Origin: Anthopleura xanthogrammica
Taxonomy: Eukaryota; Cnidaria; Anthozoa; Actiniaria; Actiniidae
Direction of reading: 5' to 3'
Length of the DNA: 64,000 nt
Assembly (NCBI GenBank): GCA_964019055.1
Contig: OZ025207.1
Span: 25,949,617-26,013,616, forward strand
Under the pieces are notes generated by a model. That model did no database searches and had not been told where the DNA came from. It worked only from the letters and a program-made list of their open reading frames with translations. Made by a program: the position numbers and the translations under genes. The number at the start of each line of letters is the position of its first letter. The stretch's first letter is position 1. Positions 46,099-56,539 of the stretch are shown one piece after another.

Positions 46099-46383
46099 CT
46101 AATCGTAATATAACTTTCTGGATCTTTGCATCAAATATTGTGACTTTACCTCGTTGTATTTCTCACAGTTTTCGTCCAGCCAGGTAAAATATCTTCCACA
46201 ACAGGATTCGTATTGATTCCAGGCATTTTGTAGACGAGATATTAGAATGTCAACACCAGAATACTCGGCATCGATAATCACTCTTTCTACTTCATTGCAC
46301 ACTCTTGAAAGCACAGACAAATATCCTCTTCGGCTTTGATCGAGGCTATAAATTCTTGCCAGCAGAGCCCCATCAGAATCCAT
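46099..46383 (-). CDS. gag: BEL/Pao gag N-terminal segment, ending at in-frame TAG
   Basis: A 94-codon frame beginning MDSDGALLARIYSLDQ, in the same phase as the downstream gag-protease frame and separated from it by a single TAG codon. It starts 35 bases inside the 5' LTR. It either marks a broken gag or a read-through stop. Confidence 0.7.
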   Translation of the reverse strand: MDSDGALLARIYSLDQSRRGYLSVLSRVCNEVERVIIDAEYSGVDILISRLQNAWNQYESCCGRYFTWLDENCEKYNEVKSQYLMQRSRKLYYD

Positions 46384-46417
46384 TGAACTAACAGGTCAGT
46401 AAATTGGTTTTCACAAA

Positions 46418-46806
46418 TGTAGAGGCTACATAAATAGGTCGCCGTGGTGAGTCACGAGGCTTCACACTCGGCTTATAAACTCACGATTTTTAATCTGTAT
46501 TTCAAACCGTTTCACAACCGGTGAAAACCTAAAACACACATAACACACAAATAAAAACATTACAAACATGAATACACGAAAACTAAAGCAAACGGAAGCA
46601 AAATAAAGCGAAAAAAGACACGGAAACTCACCAATATGACAACCACGGCAAACATGACCTCGTGGCACACACACAACGCGCAAAGCAACATGGGACACGT
46701 AAAACACGGAACAAGATACACACTGACATGGACACGGGACTCACGGAACAAAATGAAAACGATAAATAAAACGAACTAACAAGCTTGTTGAGGATAAGCC
46801 TCAACA
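46418..46806 (-). repeat. 5' LTR of BEL/Pao element
   Basis: Same 389-bp sequence as the other LTR, ending CCTCAACA and followed by CCATT (46807-46811). Confidence 0.95.
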
Positions 46807-46810
46807 CCAT

Positions 46811-47345
46811 TAGGGCTGTCCACAAGTTGCTCCAAAAAGTCCAAAAAGTTGCTCATAATTTCTTAAAAAGTTGCTCAAAAGTTGCTCAAAAAATTCAAAA
46901 GTTGCTCAAAAGTTGCTCCAAAAAAATTCAAATTTGCAATCTATTTAATGATTTCATATTATAGAATTGGGTCAGCTTTAATAGTTATTATTACCATTCC
47001 CCATTATCATCATTATTTCAATGTTCGTGAGTTTCGTCGGCCATTTTGTTTTCTATTTTAAATATTCCAACCGCTGACCAGCACATGCGTACTCAATTTA
47101 CCACAGGAAGACCATTACTTCAGTGTATAATATCAAACAAAAGTTACAAATCAGTATACACAGTTAAAAAAACACTCAGTTAAAAAAACTGCTCTTATTC
47201 GACCTGCTGATGGGTTTGAATTCATGTAGGAGTAAAAAAGAAAACAAAAGTTGTTCAAAAATGAAAAAGTTGCTTTCAAGTGGAAAAGTTGCTCGAAATC
47301 AGAAAAGTTGCCCAAAAGTTGCCGAGCAACTTGTGGACAGCCCTA
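46811..47345. mobile_element. hAT-like MITE with 8-bp target duplication, host of the BEL insertion
   Basis: Inverted ends TAGGGCTGTCCACAAGTTGC and complement. The duplicated target is AATGCCAT: the right copy at 47346-47353, and the left copy now at 39736-39743, on the far side of the BEL element. The interior is dense in AAAAGTTGCTC words. TAGGG ends with 8-bp duplications fit hAT. Confidence 0.8.
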
Positions 47346-47451
47346 AATGCCATGTCCTGTATAGTCAACATTATGAGCTGAAACTTCGCCCTCTTACTAA
47401 TGTCAAAGTGCTATTTTCATTTCTGTAGTTCAAAAGCTTTATAGAGGTCGT

Positions 47452-47605
47452 ATGGAAAAACGACTTCCGGGTCCAAAACGAAAAGTAGTTTTATGAAGAT
47501 TTTTCTTACTTTTTCATCATGACAGGAGTTGTTGTCAAAAGTTCTAATTGCTTCAGGTGGAAGTTATAATTAGTTCATTGAGAACATTTTCGCTTTATTT
47601 TAACC
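47452..47605 (+). promoter_or_regulatory. Diverged copy of the ATMIN-RPP40 promoter segment
   Basis: It aligns to 5298-5450 over about 150 bp: both have AAAAACGACTTCCGGGTCC, TTTTTCTT, a GGTGG motif and CATTGAGAACATTTT. The ETS site ACTTCCGG is retained. No exon follows. It may be a dispersed repeat from which the promoter arose, or a duplicated promoter fragment. Confidence 0.55.
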
Positions 47606-48456
47606 GCAGGGAGCCCAATTTAGATAAAAGTAAAAGGTGGAAATAAATTCGGAAAAAAATTGCGTTTAATTATTATTTTTTAATTCGTGGTCAAGATAAA
47701 ATCCGTAAAAATGCACCAGAACATTTTTTTTCGCGCGCCTTTGTTTTCCTATATAATTTCCCTATGGTATCCTATAAAATGTCCATGGTCTTTTGGAAGA
47801 ATCTTGACCTTTTAATCATCATGGTAAACGATGCTGTTTTTGGGCAACAATGTTTTTTAGCATAGACAAACACCGTGTATTTTATCGTAGCCAGCGTAAA
47901 AGTTTTTTTTTTAGATTTTGCATGTTGTTTCATCAATTCCTGTCTTCCGTTAAAAGTTTGGACACTGACATTATCTTAGGTGTTAAAAGATCTAGACTGG
48001 TTTAAGATTAATATAATAAAGGCTTTCTTGAGTTTTTTTCTATGTTACTCTGTGTTACTCTGACTTCAGTTATCTTTTGTTCAGTTCTGTATGTACCTTA
48101 TTTTAGCATTTTTGTTTCATTAGTTTTGAACAAGACTAAGACAGTTCTCTTTTCTTAGCTCAAAAAAATGTAACCTCTTGTATTACTCTGCGAACAGCAA
48201 ATACAGCAGAAGCTACGTCCAAAACCAAATCATTACGACTCAATGAGCAAAACAGTATTTTAGAATGAGCCGGATAAATTACACAACCTACATGGAGCTT
48301 ATCTTGATACAATTAAGTTAAGTAAGCCGTGAGGGATACCCGCTGGATTAAATCTTACAAAAGGCAGGAAACTGGCTAGCAAACTGGAACCAATTTGAAA
48401 CCTCGAAATCCAAGAATCTTGGGCGGGTTCACCTTCAACGTGTTCAACTGGAGTAT
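47606..48456. other. Intergenic AT-rich DNA, no gene recognised
   Basis: At 48380-48455 the minus strand resembles 30490-30560 (GAACACGTTGAAGGTGAACC and CTTGGATTTCGAGGTTTC versus the lectin 5' leader), so a short repeat is shared between the two places. Confidence 0.5.
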
Positions 48457-49394
48457 TGACCGACTGACCGACTGACCGACTGACCGACTGACCGACTGAC
48501 CGACTGACCGACTGACCGACTGACCGACTGACCGACTGACCGACTGACCGACTGACCGACTGACCGACTGACCGACTGACCGACTGACCGACTGACCGAC
48601 TGACCGACTGACCGACTGACCGACTGACCGACTGACCGACTGACCGACTGACCGACTGACCGACTGACCGACTGACCGACTGACCGACTGACCGACTGAC
48701 CGACTGACCGACTGACCGACTGACCGACTGACCGACTGACCGACTGACCGACTGACCGACTGACCGACTGACCGACTGACCGACTGACCGACTGACCGAC
48801 TGACCGACTGACCGACTGACCGACTGACCGACTGACCGACTGACCGACTGACCGACTGACCGACTGACCGACTGACCGACTGACCGACTGACCGACTGAC
48901 CGACTGACCGACTGACCGACTGACCGACTGACCGACTGACCGACTGACCGACTGACCGACTGACCGACTGACCGACTGACCGACTGACCGACTGACCGAC
49001 TGACCGACTGACCGACTGACCGACTGACCGACTGACCGACTGACCGACTGACCGACTGACCGACTGACCGACTGACCGACTGACCGACTGACCGACTGAC
49101 CGACTGACCGACTGACCGACTGACCGACTGACCGACTGACCGACTGACCGACTGACCGACTGACCGACTGACCGACTGACCGACTGACCGACTGACCGAC
49201 TGACCGACTGACCGACTGACCGACTGACCGACTGACCGACTGACCGACTGACCGACTGACCGACTGACCGACTGACCGACTGACCGACTGACCGACTGAC
49301 CGACTGACCGACTGACCGACTGACCGACTGACCGACTGACCGACTGACCGACTGACCGACTGACCGACTGACCGACTGACCGACTGACCGACTT
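48457..49394. repeat. Perfect (CCGACTGA)n octanucleotide array, about 117 copies
   Basis: 938 bp without visible interruption. The minus strand has no stop codon in any frame (SVGQSVSR), so long frames here are artefacts. A related octamer, CAGTCCGT, forms a second array at 50068-50142. Confidence 0.97.
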
Positions 49395-49399
49395 TGCAA

Positions 49400-49797
49400 A
49401 CTGCTAAGCAAGACAGTTCAGGTACGAAAAAAATATTTTCTTGAGATAAACTGTCAGAAAAGATTGAGAGGTTACAGAAAAGAGCAGCAACGATCATGCT
49501 AAGGGACAAGTGTAGTGAAGATGTAGACTTAACATGCACATGGTCTTTAGTACGCCAGTGTCCTTGTCACAGATGATGTTAGTATTCTTTCTCAAGTTAG
49601 AATTCTTTCAGTTTAGTTTTAGTGTTATTTAGATTTGTACTATCAGTTTCATATGTTATTCTATATTTCCTATACCTTTTCATTGTTAGGGAAGCGCCTA
49701 GCATGGGACTAAGAGAGTCCCGTTCGCACTTTCCCCATTTGGTAGCGTAGATGGCATTTGTAATCTTTTTATTCTTATATGCCCAATAAATATGTAA
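49400..49797 (+). pseudogene. LINE fragment with internal deletion
   Basis: A frame from 49448 reads KLSEKIERLQKRAATIMLRD and then DLTCTWSLVRQCPCHR to a stop. The end matches the LINE at 24178-24873 (CTWSLVRECPCHR), as does the 3' UTR word GGGACTAAGAGAGTCCCGTTCG (spread over 49705-49730). Confidence 0.7.
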
Positions 49798-50067
49798 TAT
49801 GTAAAGATCCAGCGAGACACTACTCGGCTGGGAAAAACTGCACATCCGACGAAAACAACAGTTTGTGTCTCTTCATCTTCAAGTGCTTGAATAGGCTTGT
49901 GCCTGCTGAACTGTTGCAACTTGTCGACACCTTGTTGAACACGAATTGCTCACAGTTATGGAACTAGAAACAGTGACTCAAACAACCTATAGCTCAATTA
50001 CATCGTTCGAAGCTAAAATAAGAGATGTTTTTTTCTCATAAGATTTAATTTATCGTACAATTTCCCT

Positions 50068-50142
50068 CAGTCCGTCAGTCCGTCAGTCCGTCAGTCCGTC
50101 AGTCCGTCAGTCCGTCAGTCCGTCAGTCCGTCAGTCCGTCCA
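50068..50142. repeat. (CAGTCCGT)n octanucleotide array, 9 copies
   Basis: A perfect short array. Its unit differs by one base from the complement-rotated unit of the large array to the left. Confidence 0.95.
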
Positions 50143-51065
50143 ACTGTTGCTTTGCTTCATAAATGAAAGAATAACGTTAATTTTTAATGTTAGCAATGAC
50201 TTCCTGAAAGTCATAAATTATAGTAGGGTGGCTTAATGATTTTTTGTGTGCACTTTTGAGTACAAGCACCAAACTTGCCACAGATGTTCCTTGGGTCATG
50301 CCAAACAGATTCAGAAGGGGTGCCAAAAAATCGGACACTCAGGGGGGAGGGGAGGGGCAATTTTGTCAAAGCACCATAATCCCTCAAGACAAAACGAAAA
50401 AGAGACAGGAAAATATTTATCTTGCTAAGTTAAGTTAGTTTAAAACATTTTAACAAGATATTGGTTAATTTCATGGTACTTTATATGAGAGGAGAGGGGT
50501 ATGGGCACCAACCAAGCAAGTACTAATAGGGGGCGGATGGGATATACTTATTTTTAAACTAGCTGTTTCTGATAGAAAGTGAGATGCTGCGATACATAGC
50601 CTATAACATAATTGCAAAATCTTATACTTTAATGGAATATATGAAGGTACCAAGAAATGAATAGAATGCATTAATAGAGGATGTAAAGTAAGTAAAAGCG
50701 GAGATATATGAGAAACTTTGGGTTGGTAACGAAAATACCGCGGATACCGGCTAGAATTATTAAAATCTAACCAAGTTGACTTCAGTTCGTTTGTTCAGTT
50801 TTTGGCGTCTATATTGTTTTCGGTTTGTCTTTGGTTAGCGGCAACAATGATTGTCGCAAAACCAAAGAGATGCGGCTCATTCACCTATTGGGTACTCATA
50901 ATCCCAATGGGATGAATGAACGCTTCGCTTTTAATTAATCTATTCTTTTGTCTTTTTATTATTATTTCTTATTGTTTTTTTCTTGTAACCTTGCCTACCT
51001 TGCTCTCATTGGTTATCTATTTTCTATCTTTATCATATATACACTACCTTCCACTCTTATTCTCT

Positions 51066-51160
51066 CTTTTACTCCGACGAAGGACTAGCGTCCGAAACGT
51101 CAGTAAGTGATCTCTCTTATTTTTTACGGTGTAAAATTTAACTTTTTATCCATACTGTTT
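51066..51160 (+). repeat. GACGAAGGACTAGCGTCCGAAAC motif segment
   Basis: GGAC-TAGC-GTCC forms a hairpin followed by GAAACGTC and TCTTATTTTTTACGGTG. The same segment occurs as arms of the palindromic insertions at 54570-54791 and 63559-63781. It may be part of a retroelement tail with a hammerhead-like core; see findings. Confidence 0.5.
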
Positions 51161-52289
51161 TATAAGTTGGTAGCCAACGGACTTGTTATGCTAGCGATCG
51201 TGCTGTAGTTTGATCGTTATGCGATCTTTGTTTGATCGCTCGTATCGTGTCATGATCGATAAAAAATACTCTAAACTGCTTTACGAATGTTGATATAAAG
51301 TTTTATCACTGTTGATCAAGTTTTTTTTACGTTATTGGTTTGCAAATATTTTTGGTAGCTAAAGTACTTCGTCATGGTAGCGAAAGTACTTCAACATGGT
51401 AGCGAAAGCATAGTCATTGGTAGCGAAAGTACATGGTAGCGAAAGTACCGTAATTCGTTTGACATATCTAAAGTGTCTAAAGAATGCTTACCTTGCTCGA
51501 TGCGAATGCAAAAAACGTGTAGTGGAAGAACGTGCACGTTGTCATGCAAACTTGTCATTCTCAAGGTACGAGCATGCTCCGATAATGCTACGAAAAAAAT
51601 CAAATTTCCGAACCCTGTGCGAGCAGACTCCGAACACCTTCCGAAAAATCTTCTAGGAAATCCTAAAATCCAGATATCACTCGCATATTTCAATGCCACC
51701 ACAGGGATCCCAACGTAAATTGAAGACCGTCGTAATTAGTGTCGCTGCTCGCTGGGGCTCGCAGCAATAAACCCTTATAAAACTATTTTGCAAAATTTCT
51801 AGAGTTAATTAATACCCTCCCGATTGAATGTCGAGCTCATCATGAAGATATCGAAATGTTCGGAAAAGTTCTCTTAATTTGTGATGTTCACGAAACCACT
51901 AGGCCGTTGTGCAGTTCTGTCAAATAGCAGAATTATACAGATAACTGGTAAAATTTTGAACTGCCAATCAAACCAGTATCTGTTCAAATATTATTTACAA
52001 TACGAAAATGGTAGAAAATATTTTTGAATATCAAGAGGAGTCACGGTTTGGCAAGTAGGGAATCAGTATAGTTGCGAGACATTGTTCAAGTTCTTCTTGA
52101 TAAGGATCATTCTATCAGTAAATTAGGCTATACATTAGAGTCATATCTTGATCAACGTAACTCAATTTACTTAATCAGGCTCTCAAAAATAGCCAAGATC
52201 CGGTCACATTGATTCAGTTCTAAACTAAATGCTTTTGGCTCTCACGCAAAAGTTCTAAACAATATAATTCAAGCAATATATTCCTAAGT

Positions 52290-53340
52290 GTCGGAATTCT
52301 GGCAAACTTCAGTACGGTTGCAAAGCTCTGTGCAGGGAATGTTTGCCTTTAAGCATTTGCAACGGATAGCTGGAACATCCACTCTTGCATCCGCACTTCA
52401 GCAAGTCACTGCAGGCTTTAGACGCTTCTGGGATCGAGTCTTGTCCAAACTGGCTGCCAGCGGTTGTTTCTCATCTCCCATGCAGCCGAACCCGTTGGGT
52501 GTAGGAATCCTCTGCTGGTTTTCTAAAGTCATCTAGATGGTCGTCTGGTACACGCTGCTCTGTTATAGTGATGTAGACGAGCGTCCTGAAAAAGCGAGGG
52601 GGAAAAGGAACCAGATGATAGAGACTAGGAAAAGCTGTGTAGAAACCTGGCTATAAAGAATTCATACTCTATATCAAACTCAAACAAACCTGCGTTGGTG
52701 GAATACTTAAGTTACCACCCTTTTTGGTGAAGCTCTCTCTTCGTGTGGCGTTAACCTTGCTTTCAGAACTATTTTGTCATCAATAACAACAAATCACTCA
52801 ATGACCAGTAAATGCCACAGAGTCGGTATGTAAAGCGGTGTATTTTCCATGTAGAACCCTCAGAAAAGCTTCATTCCAAGCATCCCACACAGACTTTCCC
52901 CTCTTCCTTCGAAGGACGATGTGGTATCGCAGCCGGTGATGGCATAGAATATTGGAAGCGTCATCACTTCTCTAGGTCCCAAGGCTTCGCAAAGTGGTGT
53001 TGATCATCAGAAAATGTTTTTCCGTGCCAAAGGCGATCCACAAGCTCGGGTTAAGGCCGGGTTATTAAAAAACAGACTGTACACCGTATCCGAGCCTAGC
53101 AGGAACATCACACCTTTCTTCAAATAAGGATAAAACAGCTTACAAGGCTTTCTAAATCGAAGTCAGGATAAATTCCGAAGTGTTTAATAGCAATCGGTCA
53201 TTCAAACTTCCCTGCTTTCATCCAGCCTGCTACACGTCGTGTTCCCGCCAAAATCTCAAGGGAGCTCTTCTCCAACTCTTCGATATCTCAACTCGAATGT
53301 TAACAAGCACAACATTCAATCGGTAGAGTATTATCTAAAT
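52290..53340 (-). pseudogene. Degenerate transposon-encoded ORF (GCDTTS type)
   Basis: Reading the minus strand, fragments are LPIFYAITGCDTTSSFEGRG (52964-52905), KSVWDAWNEAFLRVLHG (52902-52850) after a frameshift, and a cysteine-rich end LLKCGCKSGCSS then CKCLKANIPCTELC (52420-52310). I recall this combination of a TGCDTTS motif and a cysteine-rich C-terminus from repetitive cnidarian proteins. Several frameshifts make it non-functional. Confidence 0.55.
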
Positions 53341-54147
53341 AGACATGTTGCAAAATAGTCTTATAAGGGTTTATTTAAAAATGAGTATATCCCACCTGCC
53401 TCCTCCCCCCTACTGGCTTGGTTAACGCCCATACCCCTCCCCTTCCCCGATAAAATACCATAAAATTAACCAATATATTGTTAAATTGTTTTAAACTAAT
53501 GTTACTAAGCAAAATAAATATTTTCCTGTTTCTTTTGCCTTTTGTCTTGAGGGATTATGGTGCTTTGACAAAATTGCCCCTCCCCTTCCCCCTGAGTGTC
53601 CGATTTTTTGGCACCCCTTCTGAATCTGTTTGGCATGACCCAAGGAACATCCGTGCCAAATTTGGTGCTTGTACTCAAAAGTGCACAAAACGGCCCTTTT
53701 TTGTCGCTAAGCCACCCTACTATAATCAATAGCTCAGTTTTCATGACTATGAAAAACTTAGAGCACGGACTACGCCTTGCCATGACCGTGCAATGCCGTA
53801 TATGAAAACACTTGACATTCAGTGTCGTGTCTGCGCCATACTCTAACTGTGTGCCGTAACGTTTAATACGAAATCTACTAACTAACTAGTAATTTAGAAT
53901 CATTGGTAAAAATTATTAAAGTATAAAAATTATTGAAGTATTTTTAGATTCAAAATTCACAATCCTAAGGTTGAAAGGAAACTTGGTAACAACAATGTGA
54001 ATGTGTATTAGATTGTTCCAGGCCTGAATCTCTGATTCAAGACAGCAAAGCATAGTAAAATTAAAATTACAGTACAATCTCATCTATAATTCTAGTTGGC
54101 AATCATTCCCAAAAGAACAAAATATAATTGCATGGCAGCCAGGTTGG

Positions 54148-54452
54148 TAGTCTCCTTTGCAGCCGTTCTTAGTGTCGGTCTCAAAATCCCTCCCCAATAA
54201 CAGCTGCTTACTACAGCCAGACATTCCATTTCGATTGTTTGATTTGAGCCAATCAGGAGACAGGTCCATGACAGGTCGTGATAAACCATGACCCGCCGGC
54301 TTTACTCTAACATTCAAAACAATGAATAAAACTCCTTTTGTTTTTTACCTGGCGGGCTTCGGCCGTTGGAATGGAATGTCTGGCTGTAGTAAGCAGCCGT
54401 TAGTGGGGAGGGATTTTGAGACCGACACTAAGAACGGCTGCAAAAGAGACTA
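54148..54452. mobile_element. Mutator-like MITE in left arm of palindrome
   Basis: Same ends as the 468 and 16569 copies. Flanked by CCAGGTTGG and CCATGCGTTGG, the altered form of the block A CCATGTTGG duplication. Confidence 0.8.
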
Positions 54453-54569
54453 CCATGCGTTGGTTGATATGTAGTGTTTTATCAGGTGTAAAAGCACGAG
54501 GTGTATGGACTATATACAACAAGTATTGCATCAGAGCTCTTTTCAGTGTTAGGCCAATAAATTTAGAGA

Positions 54570-54791
54570 GATGATAACTAGCGGTAAGCTAGTGTGGGAT
54601 GCGTCGGTGTTTCTAATGAAACAGTTGCGATAAAAAGTTAAACTTTACACCGTAAAAAATAAGAAAGATCACTTACTGACGTTTTGGACGCTAGTCCTTC
54701 GTTGGAGTAAAAGAGAAGGACTAGTGTCCAAAACGTCAGTAAGTGATCTTTCTTATTTTTCACGGTGTAAAATTTACCTTTTTATCACAAC
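54570..54791. mobile_element. Palindromic insertion with 13-bp target duplication (block B only)
   Basis: Flanked by AATAAATTTAGAG at 54557-54569 and 54792-54804. Block A has a single uninterrupted AAAATTTAGAG (about 17008). It contains inverted GTCAGTAAGTGATC arms and a hairpin ACTAGC-GGTAA-GCTAGT. A long target duplication suggests a retroelement. The mirror copy lies at 63559-63781. Confidence 0.7.
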
Positions 54792-54798
54792 AATAAAT

Positions 54799-55044
54799 TT
54801 AGAGTTGTGACACTTGTAATGAGGAGTCCATTTCCCTTGGTTTTTTTCTGTCTTTTAAAATAAAATGATTTCTTGATAGTGAATGTAAGTTAGACAGATG
54901 TGATGGAAGAGGTACGTCTGCTGCTCCTGTTTTACCAAGATTCTTGATTCCTTCGACGACACTTGGGCCCTCAAACTTGACTGTGCACTTGAAGGGGTTT
55001 TTGGTGATTTCTTGTTTCTTTGCTCCCTTAAACCTAGTCTCCAT
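54799..55044 (-). pseudogene. Extra isolated copy of CENPN last exon
   Basis: 81 codons from METRFKGAKKQ to a stop, open and differing from block A exon 8 at two residues (S to A; G to S). Its acceptor (CTGTAG) is preserved, but no other CENPN exon lies upstream in this orientation: the neighbouring DNA reads into the opposite gene. It could act only as a stray 3' exon. Confidence 0.85.
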
Positions 55045-55133
55045 CTACAGACAAAGGCACAACGGTAATGGAACATTTTTGCATGTTTCTTCCCACAGTG
55101 TAATGTTGCCATTGATAATGAAAAAAAAAACAC

Positions 55134-55372
55134 TCCTTGTTTTTACGAGGGTAGCACTAAATAGCCAGTGGCTAACAGACCTGTGGGCCTCGTTCCATGA
55201 TCGAATTGGAATTTAGAAGTTGATTTTTGTGGAGGGAGGAAAACCCTCGAAGCACAGGAGAGAACCAACTAGAGACTCTACTCACATACAACACCGAGCC
55301 CGACAGGACTCAAACTCAGGTTGCCTTGGTGAGAGGCAAGCACTCTAACCGCTACGCCACCTGTGCTTCCCT
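55134..55372 (-). mobile_element. tRNA-derived SINE, GGGAAGCACAGG family
   Basis: Copy of the 17351-17598 insertion. The tRNA-like head is better preserved here (GTAGCGGTTAGAGTGCTTGC on the minus strand). Confidence 0.78.
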
Positions 55373-55423
55373 GTTCTCATGTCTGGTTTCTATAATGTAA
55401 CTAGGTATCACTCCGCCCTCTGG

Positions 55424-55974
55424 ATGGGATGTTAGTTTATCACAGGTTACCTCCCCTCCACTCTAGAATCTTGTCATAAGGACTATTCTTATCTCTGGTT
55501 TCTGTAACAAAGTAACTAGATATCCCCCCCCGGATGGGATGTTAGTCTATCACAGGTTACCTCCCCTCCACTCTAGAATCTTGTCATAAGGACTATTCTT
55601 ATCTCTGGTTTCTGTAACAAAGTAACTAGATATCCCCCCCCGGATGGGATGTTAGTCTATCACAGGTTACCTCCCCTCCACTCTAGAATCTTGTCATAAG
55701 GACTATTCTTATCTCTGGTTTCTGTAACAAAGTAACTAGATATCCCCCCCCCGGATGGGATGTTAGTCTATCACAGGTTACCTCCCCTCCACTCTAGAAT
55801 CTTGTCATAAGGACTATTCTTATCTCTGGTTTCTGTAACAAAGTAACTAGATATCCCCCCCCCCCCCCGGATGGGATGTTAGTCTATCACAGGTTACCTC
55901 CCCTCCACTCTAGAATCTTGTCATAAGGACTATTCTTATCTCTGGTTTCTGTAACAAAGTAACTAGATATCCCC
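55424..55974. repeat. Tandem repeat, five copies of a unit of about 110 bp
   Basis: The unit contains GGATGGGATGTTAGTCTATC, CACTCTAGAATCTTGTCATA and a C-run of variable length. The copies are nearly identical apart from the C-run. The array ends exactly at the palindrome centre side (CCCCCCGTAAACTCC). Confidence 0.92.
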
Positions 55975-56035
55975 CCGTAAACTCCAATCCTCTCTTCTGA
56001 TTGGTCATTTCTTGATTTGGCGGTAGTTCTCAAAG

Positions 56036-56053
56036 ATGGCGGACAACAAGTAA
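56036..56053 (+). CDS. Upstream ORF (MADNK) of the CENPN pseudogene
   Basis: Same five codons and the same distance to the start as in block A. Confidence 0.4.
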   Translation: MADNK

Positions 56054-56539
56054 CAGTATTTTTATGCAACAGCTAAAAAATCTATTTTATTTTTTAAGAT
56101 GCATCGCGATGACCTAAAAAAGCTTTTCAACAAGTTCAAGAAAGATGAACTTATCGACATTTTATTGGAGAAAGGATTTTTAAAGGAAGGTTTTCGAAGA
56201 ACGACGGCAACCAAGGCAGCGAGTGTCAGTCGAATTTTAAAACTTCTGGGCGAAACGTTATCTGATACACAAGTTGCTGCTTTGGATTTGATTTGTAAGT
56301 AAACTATGATCTTTAAGTTACACATTTTTACTAAAGCTGAATAAATCGCTTCTTTGATTTTGTTTTTCCTAAGGTTTCTTCCTATCAGCTGTTAAACGTA
56401 CTGTAAATTCGAATTATATATAATCTTAATGATTATTATTATTACAAGGCCATAATAAGCAGTTCCAATTGTTAACGTTAAAACATTTCTTATGATAAAG
56501 GAAATCTCTAGAAATCTCAGGGATATGTCCTCGCAGTGG

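Larger units (their letters stand above)
39745..46806 (-). mobile_element. Complete BEL/Pao LTR retrotransposon
   Basis: 7,062 bp: two 389-bp LTRs, gag-protease and pol on the minus strand, flanked by CCATT on both sides (39740-39744, 46807-46811). Near-identical LTRs indicate recent insertion. Coding is broken by an in-frame TAG in gag and a frameshift in RT. No clear primer-binding site or polypurine tract was recognised next to the LTRs. Confidence 0.95.
39532..47426. mobile_element. Outer inverted-repeat element, split by a hAT-like element and a BEL element
   Basis: 39532-39610 is complementary to about 47345-47426 (ACAGAAATGAAAA; CTTTGACATTA; GAGCTCATAA). Removing the inner elements leaves an element of only about 0.3 kb. 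Confidence 0.6.
50217..53726. mobile_element. 3.5-kb DNA transposon with inverted ends of about 350 bp, degenerate
   Basis: 50217-50570 and 53370-53726 are complementary at good identity, with ends ATTATAGTAGGGTGGCTTA. Shared words include GGCACCCCTTCTGAATCTG and TTGTCTTGAGGGATTATGG. The interior contains a broken ORF on the minus strand and other repeats (GGTAGCGAAAGTAC words at 51370-51450). It abuts the left boundary of CENPN block B. Confidence 0.75.

Noticed and set aside
48299..49539. 370-387-codon frames of SVGQSVSR repeats
   Set aside because: Translation of the octanucleotide array. No start context, conserved flank or exon structure supports a protein.
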